Assembly (NCBI RefSeq): GCF_964340395.1
Contig: NC_135549.1
Location: forward strand, 23,057,342 to 23,121,341
Reading direction: 5' to 3'
Origin: Glandiceps talaboti
Lineage: Eukaryota > Hemichordata > Enteropneusta > Spengelidae
Length of the DNA: 64,000 bases
Of this stretch, positions 1-13,390 are shown piece after piece. The translations under genes and the position numbers were made by a program. A model generated the notes under the pieces. That model made no database searches and was not told the DNA's origin. It saw only the letters and a list, made by a program, of their open reading frames with translations. The number at the start of each line of letters is the position of its first letter. The first letter of the stretch is position 1.

Positions 1-1449
1 ATATGCATTTAATACACAGCAGTTTTACATTTTCTGTGTCATGTATTTCCAAAAATTCTTACCCTTTCCCCACAAAGAGAATATATCTGCTTTGTAGATC
101 TATACAGATGTGTATGTAGATACTAATTTTTATGCGTGCATTTATTTGAAAATGCGTAAAAATACACCAAGATTTGACGCAAACCGAAACACTGTAGATA
201 TGTATCATTGATTATAAGGAATATAGAACAATCTGGTATTTCTAAATGTCAGAGAATGCTTGAAAGCCGATAAATTGTAAATGAGATTTTGACTTATTAT
301 TAAATTGTGACATGTAATTGTAAGTACTGATGAAGAGTACAGTGTCTGTATCATGTAATTATGGATATAGGATTATAACACCGTTCCAATTAACGCACTG
401 ACAACATATGGAAAAGGTCACTCCTGTGTCTATGTTTGGTTATACAACATGTACATGTATGAATTTGCAGATTTGTATGTGTTTGATTCCCATGTTCATC
501 ATCAGCCTAGAATCCATGTGAATAGAGGTTTTGAATTTGTCACTTAAAAACACAAAATCCCTATTCACCTGGTTTATCCCCCTTTGCCTTGATTCTAGGC
601 ATGTTCGTCGTACTATTGCTCATACACATGTAAAACGTTATTTAATTGGTTGATTGATTAATATCCAAACTGTTTTCATATTTGTATGCCATGTACATTT
701 ATACAATTTTATAAATATAATCTGTATGGTTTCGGAAATGTAATATTAATTGGTATTTTTTCTTCACTTGATACTGTCCATCAATGATGATCTTTCAAAT
801 TGTTGATAAATTTCTGGATTGCGCTTATATAAGAATTTATCTCCATCCTGTGAAAAGTAAAGGACCTTGATCTTAGTTTAAAAACATCCACTTCCACTGT
901 CTAGAAGGGGATGTGTTTGTAGACTCTCGTTTCCGGAGGACACATGTCACGGTCATTGCTATGTTCCTGACGCACAAAGGGGTATATCTGTAGGCTTGCT
1001 TCCAGATGACAGATGTTATGATCATTGCCACATATACATGTATGTCCCCCCTTGTAGCCAAGGGGTTATGGATTTGTATCTTCCAGCCCCCCCCCCCCCC
1101 CCCCATCATTTAATTTCCTAATTTCTTAATCCTGCCTCAGCCATTATCTTTGACATGAACTTGACATGAAGATGGATATATAATTGCAAATTATTATTAA
1201 TAATTATTATTATGATTGCAAATTGTTATGTTAAAACTTTAATTATGTAAATGATGACATTTTAAATGCACAGACTCTTAACAATATCAATTATGTAACC
1301 TAACATAAGGTGTTGCTGTGATGTTAATCTGTCTACATGTAACTGTCAGTTCTTGTAGATTTAGCAGTAATTCCATGATGGAAGAGTTGATATCAAGGAA
1401 ATGAGGTTACCCTAATGGTCTTAATAGAGACACATATATTGTATCATGG
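1..1449. other. Non-coding, no gene seen
   Basis: AT-rich sequence without a supportable exon. It contains an imperfect inverted repeat at about 506-600 (both arms read GCCTAGAATC...GTGAATAG) and a run of 18 C at 1087-1104. The open frame at 873-1109 on the minus strand includes the poly-G run and is not credible. Confidence 0.6.
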
Positions 1450-1508
1450 TTTTATAGGCAATGGAATACTATACACTACAGTCAAGTGTGCGTGTATGCA
1501 TGCATGCA

Positions 1509-1555
<47 letters not shown>

Positions 1556-1604
1556 GTTCGTCTGTCTGTGTATATACATTTGTAGTATTCCATTGCCTAT
1601 AAAA
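1450..1604. repeat. Hairpin with CTGT microsatellite in the loop
   Basis: The 22 bases at 1450-1471 (core TATAGGCAATGGAATACT) are the exact reverse complement of 1583-1604. The loop between them is a (CTGT)n tract (about 1510-1568) next to TGCATGCATG. It looks like a small foldback element in which a microsatellite has expanded. Confidence 0.75.
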
Positions 1605-2284
1605 TCACACACATATACACAACGTATATATATATAGTTCTATATAATGTTTGTGTTCATATATTTTACATTTATGTTCCAACACATTTGTAAAAGAATG
1701 AATATCTGGTAAATTTAATCAGAAACTTATGCTGACTTCTCATCTGGTTATTTTATAAAATTTCGTCAGCTTTTTTCCCTTTCTGTTATTTGGGTTCCTA
1801 AAAACAGTACTTGAAGTCCTATCCATACTGACAACATGATTTGAAGCGGTCATTCACCCCAGGCTAAGCAGGGATGGGCAAGTAACCTGCTGATGAGACT
1901 GATCTCAGTTGTCCCATATAAGGGGGAAACGGAAGATGGTCACATGTTAGGTCAGATTCTGTAAAGTGATATTTGAAACAGGAATATGAAAGCTATGCTC
2001 TCTGTGATGTACATGTAGACTAAAAAGTGTACGTCATTTGCTATGCTTCATTTCTGTCTGTTCAAGCTGCAGGAAAGGAAGTAACGCCAGCTATGACATA
2101 TAGTCTATAGTGTGTATAATATCATCCTGTTACATTGTCATTAGCCTCAATATTTGCATTTCTCTCAAAGTGTTCACATTTCAGTAATTCCAGTTCAGAT
2201 TATCACAAATACAAGGCCTTGACCCGTCAAACTAGAGTTATGAAGAATCTAAGCACACAATCTCCATCAAATTAGTTATATATT

Positions 2285-2765
2285 GTTCCCCATTACATTT
2301 CTTCATTTATCCAAGGAAAATATGAGTAACATAAGGGACCTTATTATAAGTACATGTAGGTGACAAGTAATGACAAACCCCTTATCTTACAAAGTAATTT
2401 CTAACTGAATGAAGAAAATTATTGGCGAATAATGTGGTTATACCGTGGCAAGGTTAATTTTAAGTATTAAAGGTGGGGAAAGTAATGATAATTCTAAATG
2501 TATTTAGATGTTATTCCCCAATCTGTTTCTTTGTTCAGCTAAAGAAAATTCAGGTTACCTAAGGGGCCTTGTTATTACGAGTCACAAGGCGAGTAGTGAG
2601 AAACGCTTAGTATTCTCTGGCTGAATGAAGAAGAAAATTGGGGAATAATTTTATTATACCTCCTCGTGCATAATTTATGAAAATGGGAAAAATAATGGTG
2701 ATTTGAAATTTTTGACTGCAGAACCAGTGACGTAGACACATGTTTGTTGCGACATGGAACAACCA
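2285..2765. mobile_element. Two tandem copies of a foldback MITE
   Basis: Copy 1 (2285-2510) and copy 2 (2511-2765) share order and words: TTATTCCCCAAT, a TTCTTxGTTCAGC-like arm, a centre with AAGGGGCCTT, the mirrored GCTGAATGAAGAA arm and ATTGGGGAATAA (2637-2648), then GTGACGTAGACAC at 2728-2740 in copy 2. A third copy lies at 32911-33185. No coding capacity; a non-autonomous hairpin element. Confidence 0.7.
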
Positions 2766-5700
2766 AGGTATATCATCCTTATTTTCTGTTCAAAGACTAT
2801 AACTTGGCTTGTGCATGGTATAATATAACTAATATTTCAAGGACTACAGCAGAACCAATGGGTGTTGTCATGACTTAGGGTATAAATCATAATTTGTTAA
2901 GATATTTATAATCCTGCATTTTCTGTTTGAATGTGTATATAACTTGGCTTTAGCATGGTATGATGGTCTCTATATTATTGTCCCATTTTTCTACCATATT
3001 CAGTTAACTTTTGAGATTTGTTCACGAATGATATACAAATGTAGTCTCAATCTACCCATGGTTTCAAATCATATCTTTACCCGTTGAGATTCAATGGCGG
3101 ATAGACATCTGCGGAGCCTTGTATTAATACAAATGATTTCACAAAGACAACTTGAATTTCTGAAGTAAGGAATTAAAGAAAGGTCATCACAGTGTCAGTG
3201 TATAAATATAGCATAGAGTACATTTGTACTTTGAAAGATTGTCATCAGTTGTTGTCCTTGACCTTTGACCTCTATATCTTGAAGTATGCCTCTAATGTGT
3301 TGTCAGAAATAGAGGGGGCTGTCAGTCTAAAAATAGCTGGAATGGAGAATACAATTTGAATAATCAATACTTTACTCGCAGTGTACTTATAATGCAGTTT
3401 CCAAGTACAAAAAATGTCAAATTACTTTCCTCTTTTCATAAAATTGTATTAAAATGAGAATTTAATGAATATATTTTGATAATCAAGAATGAAAATTTCT
3501 GAATTCATGAGAACAAAAAAGCAACTTCAATTTCAAAATAATTGAGTACAAAACAGCTCTAAATTGCTGAAAATATTTCAACAAAAGGATGAGTTCCCTT
3601 TAAAATTAAAAGCATCTGGGAGAAAGTTAGCTTTCATAAATTGAAACTACCTGGCAACGGACCCTAAGGACAGTGTTATTTACTAATGATTCTACCCTGC
3701 ATTCCAGTTGATGATAGAGTAGAGATGATCCCAGCAATCATAACAAGTGACTTTAGAGATGATCTGTAGAATCTTACATAGATAAGATATTAGCCACTTG
3801 TATGACTCCTCAGTCTGTGGAGACACGATGACAGTTATCGGCTCAATTAACCTCAGTGGCTAAAAGCATTTTTGTTATCAGATATCATCTTCTATTACAC
3901 TTGATGTTTGTTTAGATGATGTTACAGCGGGTCTAATGACATACAGGCATATATGTAAGAGATAGTTACATGTGTGAGGCCAGCTGCCTGCACCATAGTC
4001 GACAAAGTGTTTAGAGTGGTTGCAAAGTTTCCAACTTTCCAACCATGTCAACTGGTTTTTTAATATTCTAAATTTGTTCAGATTTTGACGTATGATCGTA
4101 AAATTCAAGCATTTAATGTATTCTTCTCAAATAAATTTTGCAAGAATTCATTTTCTTATATTTCAGTTTTTTTGCTAGACTGAATCTTGACATAATGATG
4201 AAGCTATGACAGTACCACATATGGTAATTCAACTTAAGATATTCATGATGCCATGACCCAGCAAGACATGTAATCACATTACTAGAAAAGTCAAACGATC
4301 AATGCAAATTAATATCAATTATGAACACTGCCCTCTAGAGTTCATTAGCTCCCCTCTTCAAACTTCAAACTCAACCATTTACATCACATGTACCACCTGA
4401 TCACATGATTTTAAGTCATGTGACTTTCATATGGGATCAATTTGCATGCAGTTTGTTCCTAATTAAAGCCATCTTTTTAGTTACCATGACAACCAGACAG
4501 TTCATGAACTTTCACAGACCTGTAATGGTGTAACAACTGGTATCAGTTTACATTGCATTTTAATTGCAATATATTTTAGATTCAAAGCTAGTATTTATAA
4601 AGAAAAAAATTGCAAATATTATAAGGAAAACAGGTGACAAATATTGAAATAAACAGTTTGTAACTTATGTGTTGATTTTATAATATGTATTGCTTGATAT
4701 GAATTATTCCAGAAATTGTCACTTGATGGTATAACCTGCTGAGTGTTAATTTGAAAAAAATTGTCTTAAACTGAATTTAATGTAGAAATATTTTCAAACC
4801 GTATATAAATTAAAGAGAATTTCAAAAATTTATGACACAAAATAAGCAAAAGTGTAAGAGATCATGTTTGTTTATGTCAGCAAAAAATATTTTAAAACAC
4901 TGTCATATTTTAAATGGCCATATTTATAGTTACTGACCATACCCACTTAATCATGAGGGTGTGTTTTGTATGCAAATAATATCAAAACATATAATATACG
5001 TTAGCAGTGAAATTTATACTATGGAAACAGTACACACCCATTGAAATTTTACGAAAGTGAAACTGATGCAGTTTCGTGGACTGGTTCACCAGTCCGGTGA
5101 AAAGTACCGGTATACACAATATAAAAAATGACGTGATGTATGCAAAATGGTTCGAAAACAAAATATATGTTGCATCATTTCCGGGGTGTACCGGTATATT
5201 TCTGTTAACAGAATGTTGTTTTCATTTCGTAGGTGTAACTGTGTTGAGTAATACATTTCATTTGCTAACATTTCAATGGGTAGAACATACCCTGCACATA
5301 CATACTTTTAAGTCATAATATCTATTCATATGATAAGTTATAAATAGCTGTTTCACTGAGGGCTCTATTCAAAATGTATTTCTAAATGGTACATGCCTGT
5401 GCCAGGCTATGTCATTGTTTTAATGCCGGGGTGTGCTGACAAATTGACTTTTAATAGCGATTACACACAAGTGAGTCCTGTTGACAGGGTCTCTGTAAAG
5501 AAGACCAGAGTTGACTTGATCTTTGAAAGCGACTAGACTGATAAGTATTTGATCTATGCTTTGGACCATCTGATACTTGGTGATCTAGTCTACCCAGATA
5601 TTAGTGGCAGGACGGGATTGCCCGGATTTGTCTGCGTGACTGAAATTCTATCCCGCAGTTCAGCATTGAAGATTATACCACAAATCCTGTGTGATTTACC

Positions 5701-6950
5701 TACCAATGCAATGTAATGCAGCAGTGTTATACGGAGCCTGATAATATTACAGTTTTGTCATTCAAAGGAGACTCGATTGTTGAGTTTAATTCGGCCGTCA
5801 AATTACACTTGTATAATATGGTGCTTTATGATGACTACACTTCATGCATAACTCATGAGATAACATCAGTACAGTAGAATAATAGCAGTTAAATGCCAAC
5901 AGGTGTTCAGGGCTGTGACTCAAGCCACAACAACTATTGTTTTTTGTTATCTTGTGAACAGAGTTTGATCTGTGTACAAATTACAGATATACAGTAATAT
6001 GGTGAGTTGTTTCTAACTTTCGTATGTTTCACAGCTATAATGCAAACCAGGAAGCAATCGTATAGCAATTAGTCCTAGACAGTTTCTTCCTCAAACTTGG
6101 CTGTTTACTGTACTGTGACTATTTCAGCTGTGGTATTGTTTTTTAAGTGGTATTGTTTTCGTTTGAACATTTTAAATCTGGTGTGTGGTATGAGTTTACA
6201 CAATTGGATGTTACAGTGGTAGTTACATGTAAGTATTATAGCAGGTATTTTGTACATGTACATGTACAATTCTGTCATCACAGATGCTGTATTTTTGTAA
6301 AGAGTATCTAGTTTGATACATTAGACATATGATATAAACCAGGAAGTAGTGATAATGATCAGGAAGTATCAATACTTTATCTAGGTAATGAGTGTGCCAT
6401 AAACACTCAGACTGCCATTGAAAGTTAGCAAACTTTGATTGACATCCCTTGTATTTCAAAGTGCTAGCTCCTACTCAATCTGACAGTGAGTGTTATCATA
6501 CATGGACATGGCTGTGTTATGACAGTCGCCATTTCACTGAGTCTCACTCCCATTGAACTATATAGACATACTGCTGTACTTGTGTAATCATGTTCTTGTA
6601 TTTATCCTTCATTCACTGGTATGGTTGATAAAGCTTACATTATGCTTGTAAAAACAATTTACAATAAAAAAACTGTATGGAAAGAAAGCACTCGACTGTT
6701 GTGAGGTACACATGTTATGTATGGACATAGGATATTTATACTTGTGAACACTTGCATTGTATATTTATTTTGGGCGAGTTTGCAACTTTGGAATACAGAC
6801 ATGTGCCTACATTGTATATTTAGGGTGAGTGGGGGTGCGGTGGTGATGGGGGTTGATTGAACCATTACGTAATAAAATGAATCAAAGTTATTGTTCAGAT
6901 TTTTGACCCATACTAAAGAATATGTGGATGCATATTTGTCATACATGTGC
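2766..6950. other. Non-coding, no gene seen
   Basis: About 4.2 kb of AT-rich single-copy-looking sequence. Open frames here are short and show no domain or splice pattern I can support. Short palindromes occur near 5085-5130 (ACTGGT/ACCAGT, CCGGTATA). Confidence 0.5.
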
Positions 6951-6954
6951 ATAG

Positions 6955-8165
6955 CTGGCCGAACAGGCTGTCTCTAGTACAGGCTTCAAGTAAGTTGCTT
7001 TGCAGTCAACACATGGTGTTTACCTCAATCAAATTGAAATGGTACAGAATATCGTATGTACTGTATTTGTTAAACTTTAAAGTACTGTGTGTGTGGCCTT
7101 ACACAAATGATTCAGGCTGTCTGGTAATACTAGTACATGTATATGTATGATCCATACATAACACATACTCAAAAATCAATTTCACAGCAAATTATAGTTG
7201 ACAGTATATCGTACATTATCAGAATACAATGTGTATTTGTTAAGTGCGGTCCTATATACCGGTACAAATGATGCAGGTTGACTGTTATGCAAAAAATGAT
7301 TTCATAGCAATTTATAGTTGAAAGTATATTGCAGAGGTAGTTAGAATAAAATATGTATGTGTCATGTGTGGCCAGATGAAACAGGCCGAGTGTTTGGATT
7401 CATACACGTATATATTTATATTAACATCATCAAAGAGTGATTTGATTGCAATAGTTAAAGTGTGTTGCTGCATAATCAGAATGCGATATTTATTTGCCAT
7501 GTGTGACCTGATACACAGATGACACAGGCTGTCTGTGATGTGCGTGATCCGTACATATTCATCACATAGGTTATACAACTTATAGTTTTAAAAAATGATT
7601 TCACAGCAATTTATCGTTGAAACTATTGATAATCAGAATGCAACATGTATTTACCATGTGTGGGCCTAATAAAATGATGCATTTCATAAGCCAAACATAG
7701 TTATAACACCCAGTCTAGTTTTAAAAAATGATTTCACAGCAATTTATAGTTGAAAGTGCATTGCTAATTAGAATACAATGTGTATCTGTAATGTGTGGTC
7801 CCATGCACAACTTGCTCAGGCTGTGTCAGTATGTATGAATTATATATTTTATAATGTACAGTTATTAGTAAAAAATGATTTCACAGCAAGTTATAGTTGC
7901 ATGTATACATTTGTATTGATAAATGCGAATAAAACATGTACTAGTATTTACTATGTGTGGCCCTATACAAATAACGCAGGCTACATTAGATGTATAAACA
8001 TACAAATAATGCAGACTTTTTATTTATATTTATAACAAAATCAAAAAGTCATTTCACTACCATGTATATGTATAGTTGAAAGCATATTGCATAGTGCCAT
8101 AGATAATTATCGTGTGTGTTTGCCATGTGTTACCTTAACATACATGACAGAGGCTGTCTTCTGTC
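6955..8165. repeat. Degenerate tandem satellite, ~125-175-bp monomers
   Basis: The phrase ATTTCACAGCAATTTATAGT recurs with mutations at about 7177, 7300, 7440, 7598, 7730, 7878 and 8055. It is followed each time by an ATCAGAATGCAATGTGTATT-like phrase, ATGTGTGGCC and ACAxATGATGCAGGCTGTCT. About seven old, diverged monomers in head-to-tail order, directly next to the young 36-bp array. No coding capacity seen. Confidence 0.7.
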
Positions 8166-8209
8166 TGTAGTCTCCACAATACGAAAGTAGCCTACCAGGA
8201 CAAATGAGG

Positions 8210-11200
8210 AGATGATGACATTTACTGACAACATGACAAGTGAGGGAGTGATGACATTTACTGACGACATGACAAGTGAGGGAGTGATGACATTTACTGA
8301 CGACATGACAAGTGAGGGAGTGATGACATTTACTGACGACATGACAAGTGAGGGAGTGATGACATTTACTGACGACATGACAAGTGAGGGAGTGATGACA
8401 TTTACTGACGACATGACAAGTGAGGGAGTGATGACATTTACTGACGACATGACAAGTGAGGGAGTGATGACATTTACTGACGACATGACAAGTGAGGGGT
8501 TATGGCATTTACTAACAACATGACAAGTGAGGAGGTGATGACATTTACTGACAACAGGACAAGTGAGGGAGTGATGACATTTACTGACAACAGGACAAGT
8601 GAGGAGGTGATGACATTTACTGACAACAGGACAAGTGAGGGAGTGATGACATTTACTGACAACAGGACAAGTGAGGGAGTGATGACATTTACTGACAACA
8701 GGACAAGTGAGGAGGTGATGACATTTACTGACAACAGGACAAGTGAGGGAGTGATGACATTTACTGACAACAGGACAAGTGAGGGAGTGATGACATTTAC
8801 TGACAACAGGACAAGTGAGGGAGTGATGACATTTACTGACAACAGGACAAGTGAGGGAGTGATGACATTTACTGACGACATGACAAGAGAGGGAGTGATG
8901 GCATTTACTGACTTACTGACAACATGACAAGTGAGGGAGTGATGACATTTACTGACAACAGGACAAGTGAGGGAGTGATGACATTTACTGACAACAGGAC
9001 AAGTGAGGGAGTGATGACATTTACTGACAACAGGACAAGTGAGGGAGTGATGACATTTACTGACGACATGACAAGTGAGGGGTTATGGCATTTACTGACA
9101 ACATGACAAGTGAGGGAGTGATGACATTTACTGACAACATGACAAGTGAGGGGTGATGGCATTTACTGACAACAGGACAAGTGAGGGAGTGATGACATTT
9201 ACTGACAACAGGACAAGTGAGGGAGTGATGGCATTTACTGACAACAGGACAAGTGAGGGAGTGATGACATTTACTGACAACAGGACAAGTGAGGGAGTGA
9301 TGACATTTACTGACAACAGGACAAGTGAGGAGGTGATGACATTTACTGACAACAGGACAAGTGAGGGAGTGATGACATTTACTGACAACATGACAAGTGA
9401 GGGGTTATGGCATTTACTGACAACATGACAAGTGAGGAGGTGATGACATTTACTGACAACAGGACAAGTGAGGGGTTATGGCATTTACTGACAACAGGAC
9501 AAGTGAGGGAGTGATGACATTTACTGACAACATGACAAGTGAGGGGTGATGACATTTACTGACGACATGACAAGTGAGGGGTTATGGCATTTACTGACAA
9601 CATGACAAGTGAGGGAGTGATGGCATTTACTGACAACAGGACAAGTGAGGGAGTGATGACATTTACTGACAACAGGACAAGTGAGGGAGTGATGACATTT
9701 ACTGACAACATGACAAGTGAGGGGTGATGACATTTACTGACGACATGACAAGTGAGGGGTTATGACATTTACTGACAACAGGACAAGTGAGGGAGTGATG
9801 ACATTTACTGACAACAGGACAAGTGAGGGAGTGATGACATTTACTGACAACAGGACAAGTGAGGGAGTGATGACATTTACTGACAACATGACAAGTGAGG
9901 GGTTATGGCATTTACTGACAACAGGACAAGTGAGGGGTTATGGCATTTACTGACAACATGACAAGTGAGGGAGTGATGGCATTTACTGACAACAGGACAA
10001 GTGAGGGAGTGATGACATTTACTGACAACAGGACAAGTGAGGGAGTGATGGCATTTACTGACAACAGGACAAGTGAGGGAGTGATGACATTTACTGACAA
10101 CTTGACAAGTGAGGGAGTGATGACATTTACTGACAACAGGACAAGTGAGGGAGTGATGACATTTACTGACAACAGGACAAGTGAGGAGGTGATGACATTT
10201 ACTGACAACAGGACAAGTGAGGGAGTGATGACATTTACTGACATGACAAGTGAGGGGTTATGGCATTTACTGACAACATGACAAGTGAGGGAGTGATGAC
10301 ATTTACTGACGACATGACAACTGAGGGGTTATGACATTTACTGACGACATGACAAGTGAGGGGTTATGACATTTACTGACGACATGACAAGTGAGGGAGT
10401 GATGACATTTACTGACGACATGACAAGTGAGGGAGTGATGGCATTTACTGACGACATGACAAGTGAGGGGGTGATGACATTTACTGACAACATGACAAGT
10501 GAGGGGGTGATGACATTTACTGACAACATGACAAGTGAGGGAGTGATGACATTTACTGACGACATGACAAGTGAGGGGGTGATGACATTTACTGACAACA
10601 TGACAAGTGAGGGAGTGATGACATTTACTGACATAAGTGAGGGGTGGTGACATTTACTGACGACATGACAAGTGAGAGAGTGATGACATTTACTGACGAC
10701 ATGACAAGTGAGGGGTTATGACATTTACTGACAACAGGACAACTGAGGGAGTGATGGCATTTACTAACAACATGACAAGTGAGGGAGTGATGACATTTAC
10801 TGACATAAGTGAGGGAGTGATGACATTTACTGACAACATGACAAGTGAGGGAGTGATGACATTTACTGACAACATGACAACTGAGGGAGTGATGGCATTT
10901 ACTGACAACAGGACAAGTGAGGGGTTATGGCATTTACTGACGACATGACAAGTGAGGGGTTATGACATTTACTGACATAAGTGAGGGGTGGTGACATTTA
11001 CTGACTGAGAGGATGATGACATTTACTAGCATGAGAAGTGAGGGAGTGATGACATTTACTGACGACATGACAAGTGAGGGGGTGATGACATTTACTGACA
11101 ACATGACAAGTGAGGGAGTGATGACATTTACTGACATAAGTGAGGGGTGGTGACATTTACTGACGACATGACAAGTGAGAGAGTGATGACATTTACTGAC

Positions 11201-11615
11201 GACATGACAAGTGAGGGGTTATGACATTTACTGACAACAGGACAACTGAGGGAGTGATGGCATTTACTAACAACATGACAAGTGAGGGAGTGATGACATT
11301 TACTGACATAAGTGAGGGAGTGATGACATTTACTGACAACATGACAAGTGAGGGAGTGATGACATTTACTGACAACATGACAACTGAGGGAGTGATGGCA
11401 TTTACTGACAACAGGACAAGTGAGGGGTTATGGCATTTACTGACGACATGACAAGTGAGGGGTTATGACATTTACTGACATAAGTGAGGGGTGGTGACAT
11501 TTACTGACTGAGAGGATGATGACATTTACTAGCATGAGAAGTGAGGGAGTGATGACATTTACTGACATGACAAGTGAGGGAGTGAGTGAGTGAGTGAGTG
11601 ATGACATTTACTGAT
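8210..11615. repeat. 36-bp minisatellite array (~94 units) with higher-order repeats
   Basis: Head-to-tail units of 36 bases whose core is GTGATGACATTTACTGAC, then AACAGGACAAGTGAGGGA or GACATGACAAGTGAGGGA. The two main variants cluster in blocks (GACATG at 8260-8510 and 10300-11570; AACAGG in the middle). Some units are one base shorter (AGGGGTTATGGC type), and others carry internal deletions (GACATAAGTGAG). Because 36 is a multiple of three, several frames on both strands stay open and give 12-residue repeats such as GVMTFTDNRTSE; these are artefacts. Ends in a GAGT microsatellite (11578-11600). Confidence 0.97.
10535..11570. repeat. 503-bp higher-order tandem duplication inside the array
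   Basis: Sequence from about 10535-11067 reappears at 11038-11570, offset 503 bases. It includes distinctive deletion units (GACATAAGTGAGGGGTGG) and a divergent TACTAGCATGAGAAG unit. The copies look identical by eye over most of their length, which points to a recent unequal exchange, or possibly an assembly duplication. Confidence 0.85.
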
Positions 11616-12232
11616 GATAAAGGTATACAAGCTATAAAAATAATCCTCAGTTTAGGTAATATTAATAGTTTCAACTTTGGTGTAATCATGCATTAATACC
11701 ACCATGTCAATTTTTTTTGCCATTTTCCTGTATTTTTGTATATTTGAATTATAATATTATAGTTGGGTAAAAAAAAAGACGATGAGTGGCATTGCCATAT
11801 TAACTAATAATTGTACCTTAGATTTATTTATTTAGTACAAGGAACTCAATTTAATGTTATTAGTGGAATTACGTCAGTACAAGAATTATTTTCATTTTAC
11901 TGAATGTATTAAATGTATGAACAGTTTAGAAATTGTCATTTTGTTAACATCGCAGAGCAAGAAAGGTCTCTCAAGAACCTCTGCCATGTTCACCCAGGTC
12001 CTCAATATTGATGGAAATGATGTAAATGTTACCATATTAACCTCGATAAGAAAAACTGGTTTCTAGAGTAAGTGGAAATGAATAAATAATTTAAGGAAAC
12101 GCAAAGAGAGTAAATTTTTGTTGTACGGCAGATTTGTCAGTTGTAAGCTCTAAGGAAATTACACAAGTAATCATGGTTTTATAAATTTGTTTTGATGTTA
12201 TTCCAAATACAATAAATGACATAACATACCAT
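11616..12232. other. Non-coding spacer between arrays
   Basis: AT-rich; a 70-codon open frame at 11854-12066 has no recognisable features or splice sites. Nothing else seen. Confidence 0.5.
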
Positions 12233-12810
12233 ATTACAGTTAAAATGATGTTGGCTTGGTGTTTCATTCATGGGACATTACAGCTAAAATGATGTAGGCT
12301 TGGTGTTTCACTCATGGGACATTACAGTTAAAATGATGTAGGCTTGGTGTATCACTCATGGGACATTACAGTTAAAATGATGTAGGCTTGGTGTTTCACT
12401 CATGGGACATTACAGTTAAAATGATGTAGGCTTGGTGTTTCACTCATGGGACATTACAGCTAAAATGATGTAGGCTTGGTGTTTCACTCATGGGACATTA
12501 CAGCTAAAATGATGTAGGCTTGGTGTTTCACGCATGGGACATTACAGCTAAAATGATGTTGGCTTGGTGTTTCACTTATGGGACATTACAGCTAAAATGA
12601 TGTGGGCTTGGTGTTTCACTCATGGGACATTACAGCTAAAATGATGTATGCTTGGTGTTTCACTCATGGGACATTACAGCTAAAATGATGTTGGCTTGGT
12701 GTTTCACTTATGGGACATTACAGCTAAAATGATGTGGGCTTGGTGTTTCACTCATGGGACATTATAGCTAAAATGGTGTAGGCTTGTTGTTTCACTCATG
12801 GGACATAACA
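12233..12810. repeat. 44-bp tandem array (13 units) derived from a MITE end
   Basis: Thirteen near-identical 44-base units with core TTACAGCTAAAATGATGTAG, GCTTGGTGTTTCACTCATGG, GAC. The unit is the terminal sequence of the inverted-repeat element at 23456-23842. The array runs directly into the internal part of a second copy of that element (12811-12975). Confidence 0.93.
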
Positions 12811-12975
12811 GTTTTGACACATTTCAATTCCAATAAACACAGCAGGATCCTGATAATCACCATATCAACTTGACTACTTCTACATCCCCACTGTGCCTGA
12901 CACCTATGTATTTGTTTCTTTTGCATTAGAAGTTGTCTGAGGTATGTATATAAATGTCATGTTATGAAACACCAA
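12811..12975 (-). mobile_element. MITE copy continuing from the 44-bp array
   Basis: On the minus strand this reads CTCAGACAACTTCTAATG..., a CAGTGGGGATGTAGAAGTA core, GATTATCA and GGATCCTGCTGTGTT, the same order as the plus-strand element at 23456-23842, but internally shorter. Its one end, near 12966, is a degenerate GGTGTTTCATAACATG; its other end is the expanded array. Confidence 0.8.
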
Positions 12976-12995
12976 GTGTACATCATTGTAGATGT

Positions 12996-13390
12996 AGCAT
13001 ACATGTATGTACCAGAGAATACTCGCACTCTCGCATACATGTACATACTAATGGTATTTCCACTGCAGTGCAATACCGAAAACATTATCGCATACGTGCA
13101 TGCAAATGATATGCAAATGAAGATGTGATCATTCATTGTACATGGGCGCACATGATTGCAGAGTATCGTTTTTATGGAAATTTGTTGTTTCAGATAAACA
13201 TATGTAATAATAACAGAACCCCATTCCGTGTGAGTACCATTCTCGGTACACCGCGGTATTTGCGCTCGTGTTTATAGTATTTTCTTCTGCTACGCTTGTG
13301 AAAGTATGGCTGCAGAGAACACTACAAGGTCTTACATGCAAATACCCCGGGTACGCCACACTTGCATTTGTGCATCGTGGAGTTCTGTCA
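12996..13390 (-). mobile_element. ~395-bp dispersed element, copy A
   Basis: Matches 49615-49980 in opposite orientation: shared CAAATGCAAGTGTGGCG, GGGGTATTTGCA, CTCGTGAAAGT-like, GGAAATTTGTTGTTT, CAAATGATATGCAAATGA and GGTATTTxCACTGCAGxGCAAT segments in the same order. GC-richer than its surroundings, no coding capacity. Ends begin CAG-like, hinting at a non-autonomous DNA transposon. Confidence 0.75.

Noticed and set aside
8210-11615. CRISPR-like regular repeats
   Set aside because: Units are contiguous with no unique spacers, and the genome is clearly animal.
8130-11689. Many open frames of 60-141 codons on both strands
   Set aside because: They are translations of the 36-bp minisatellite, open only because the unit is a multiple of three.
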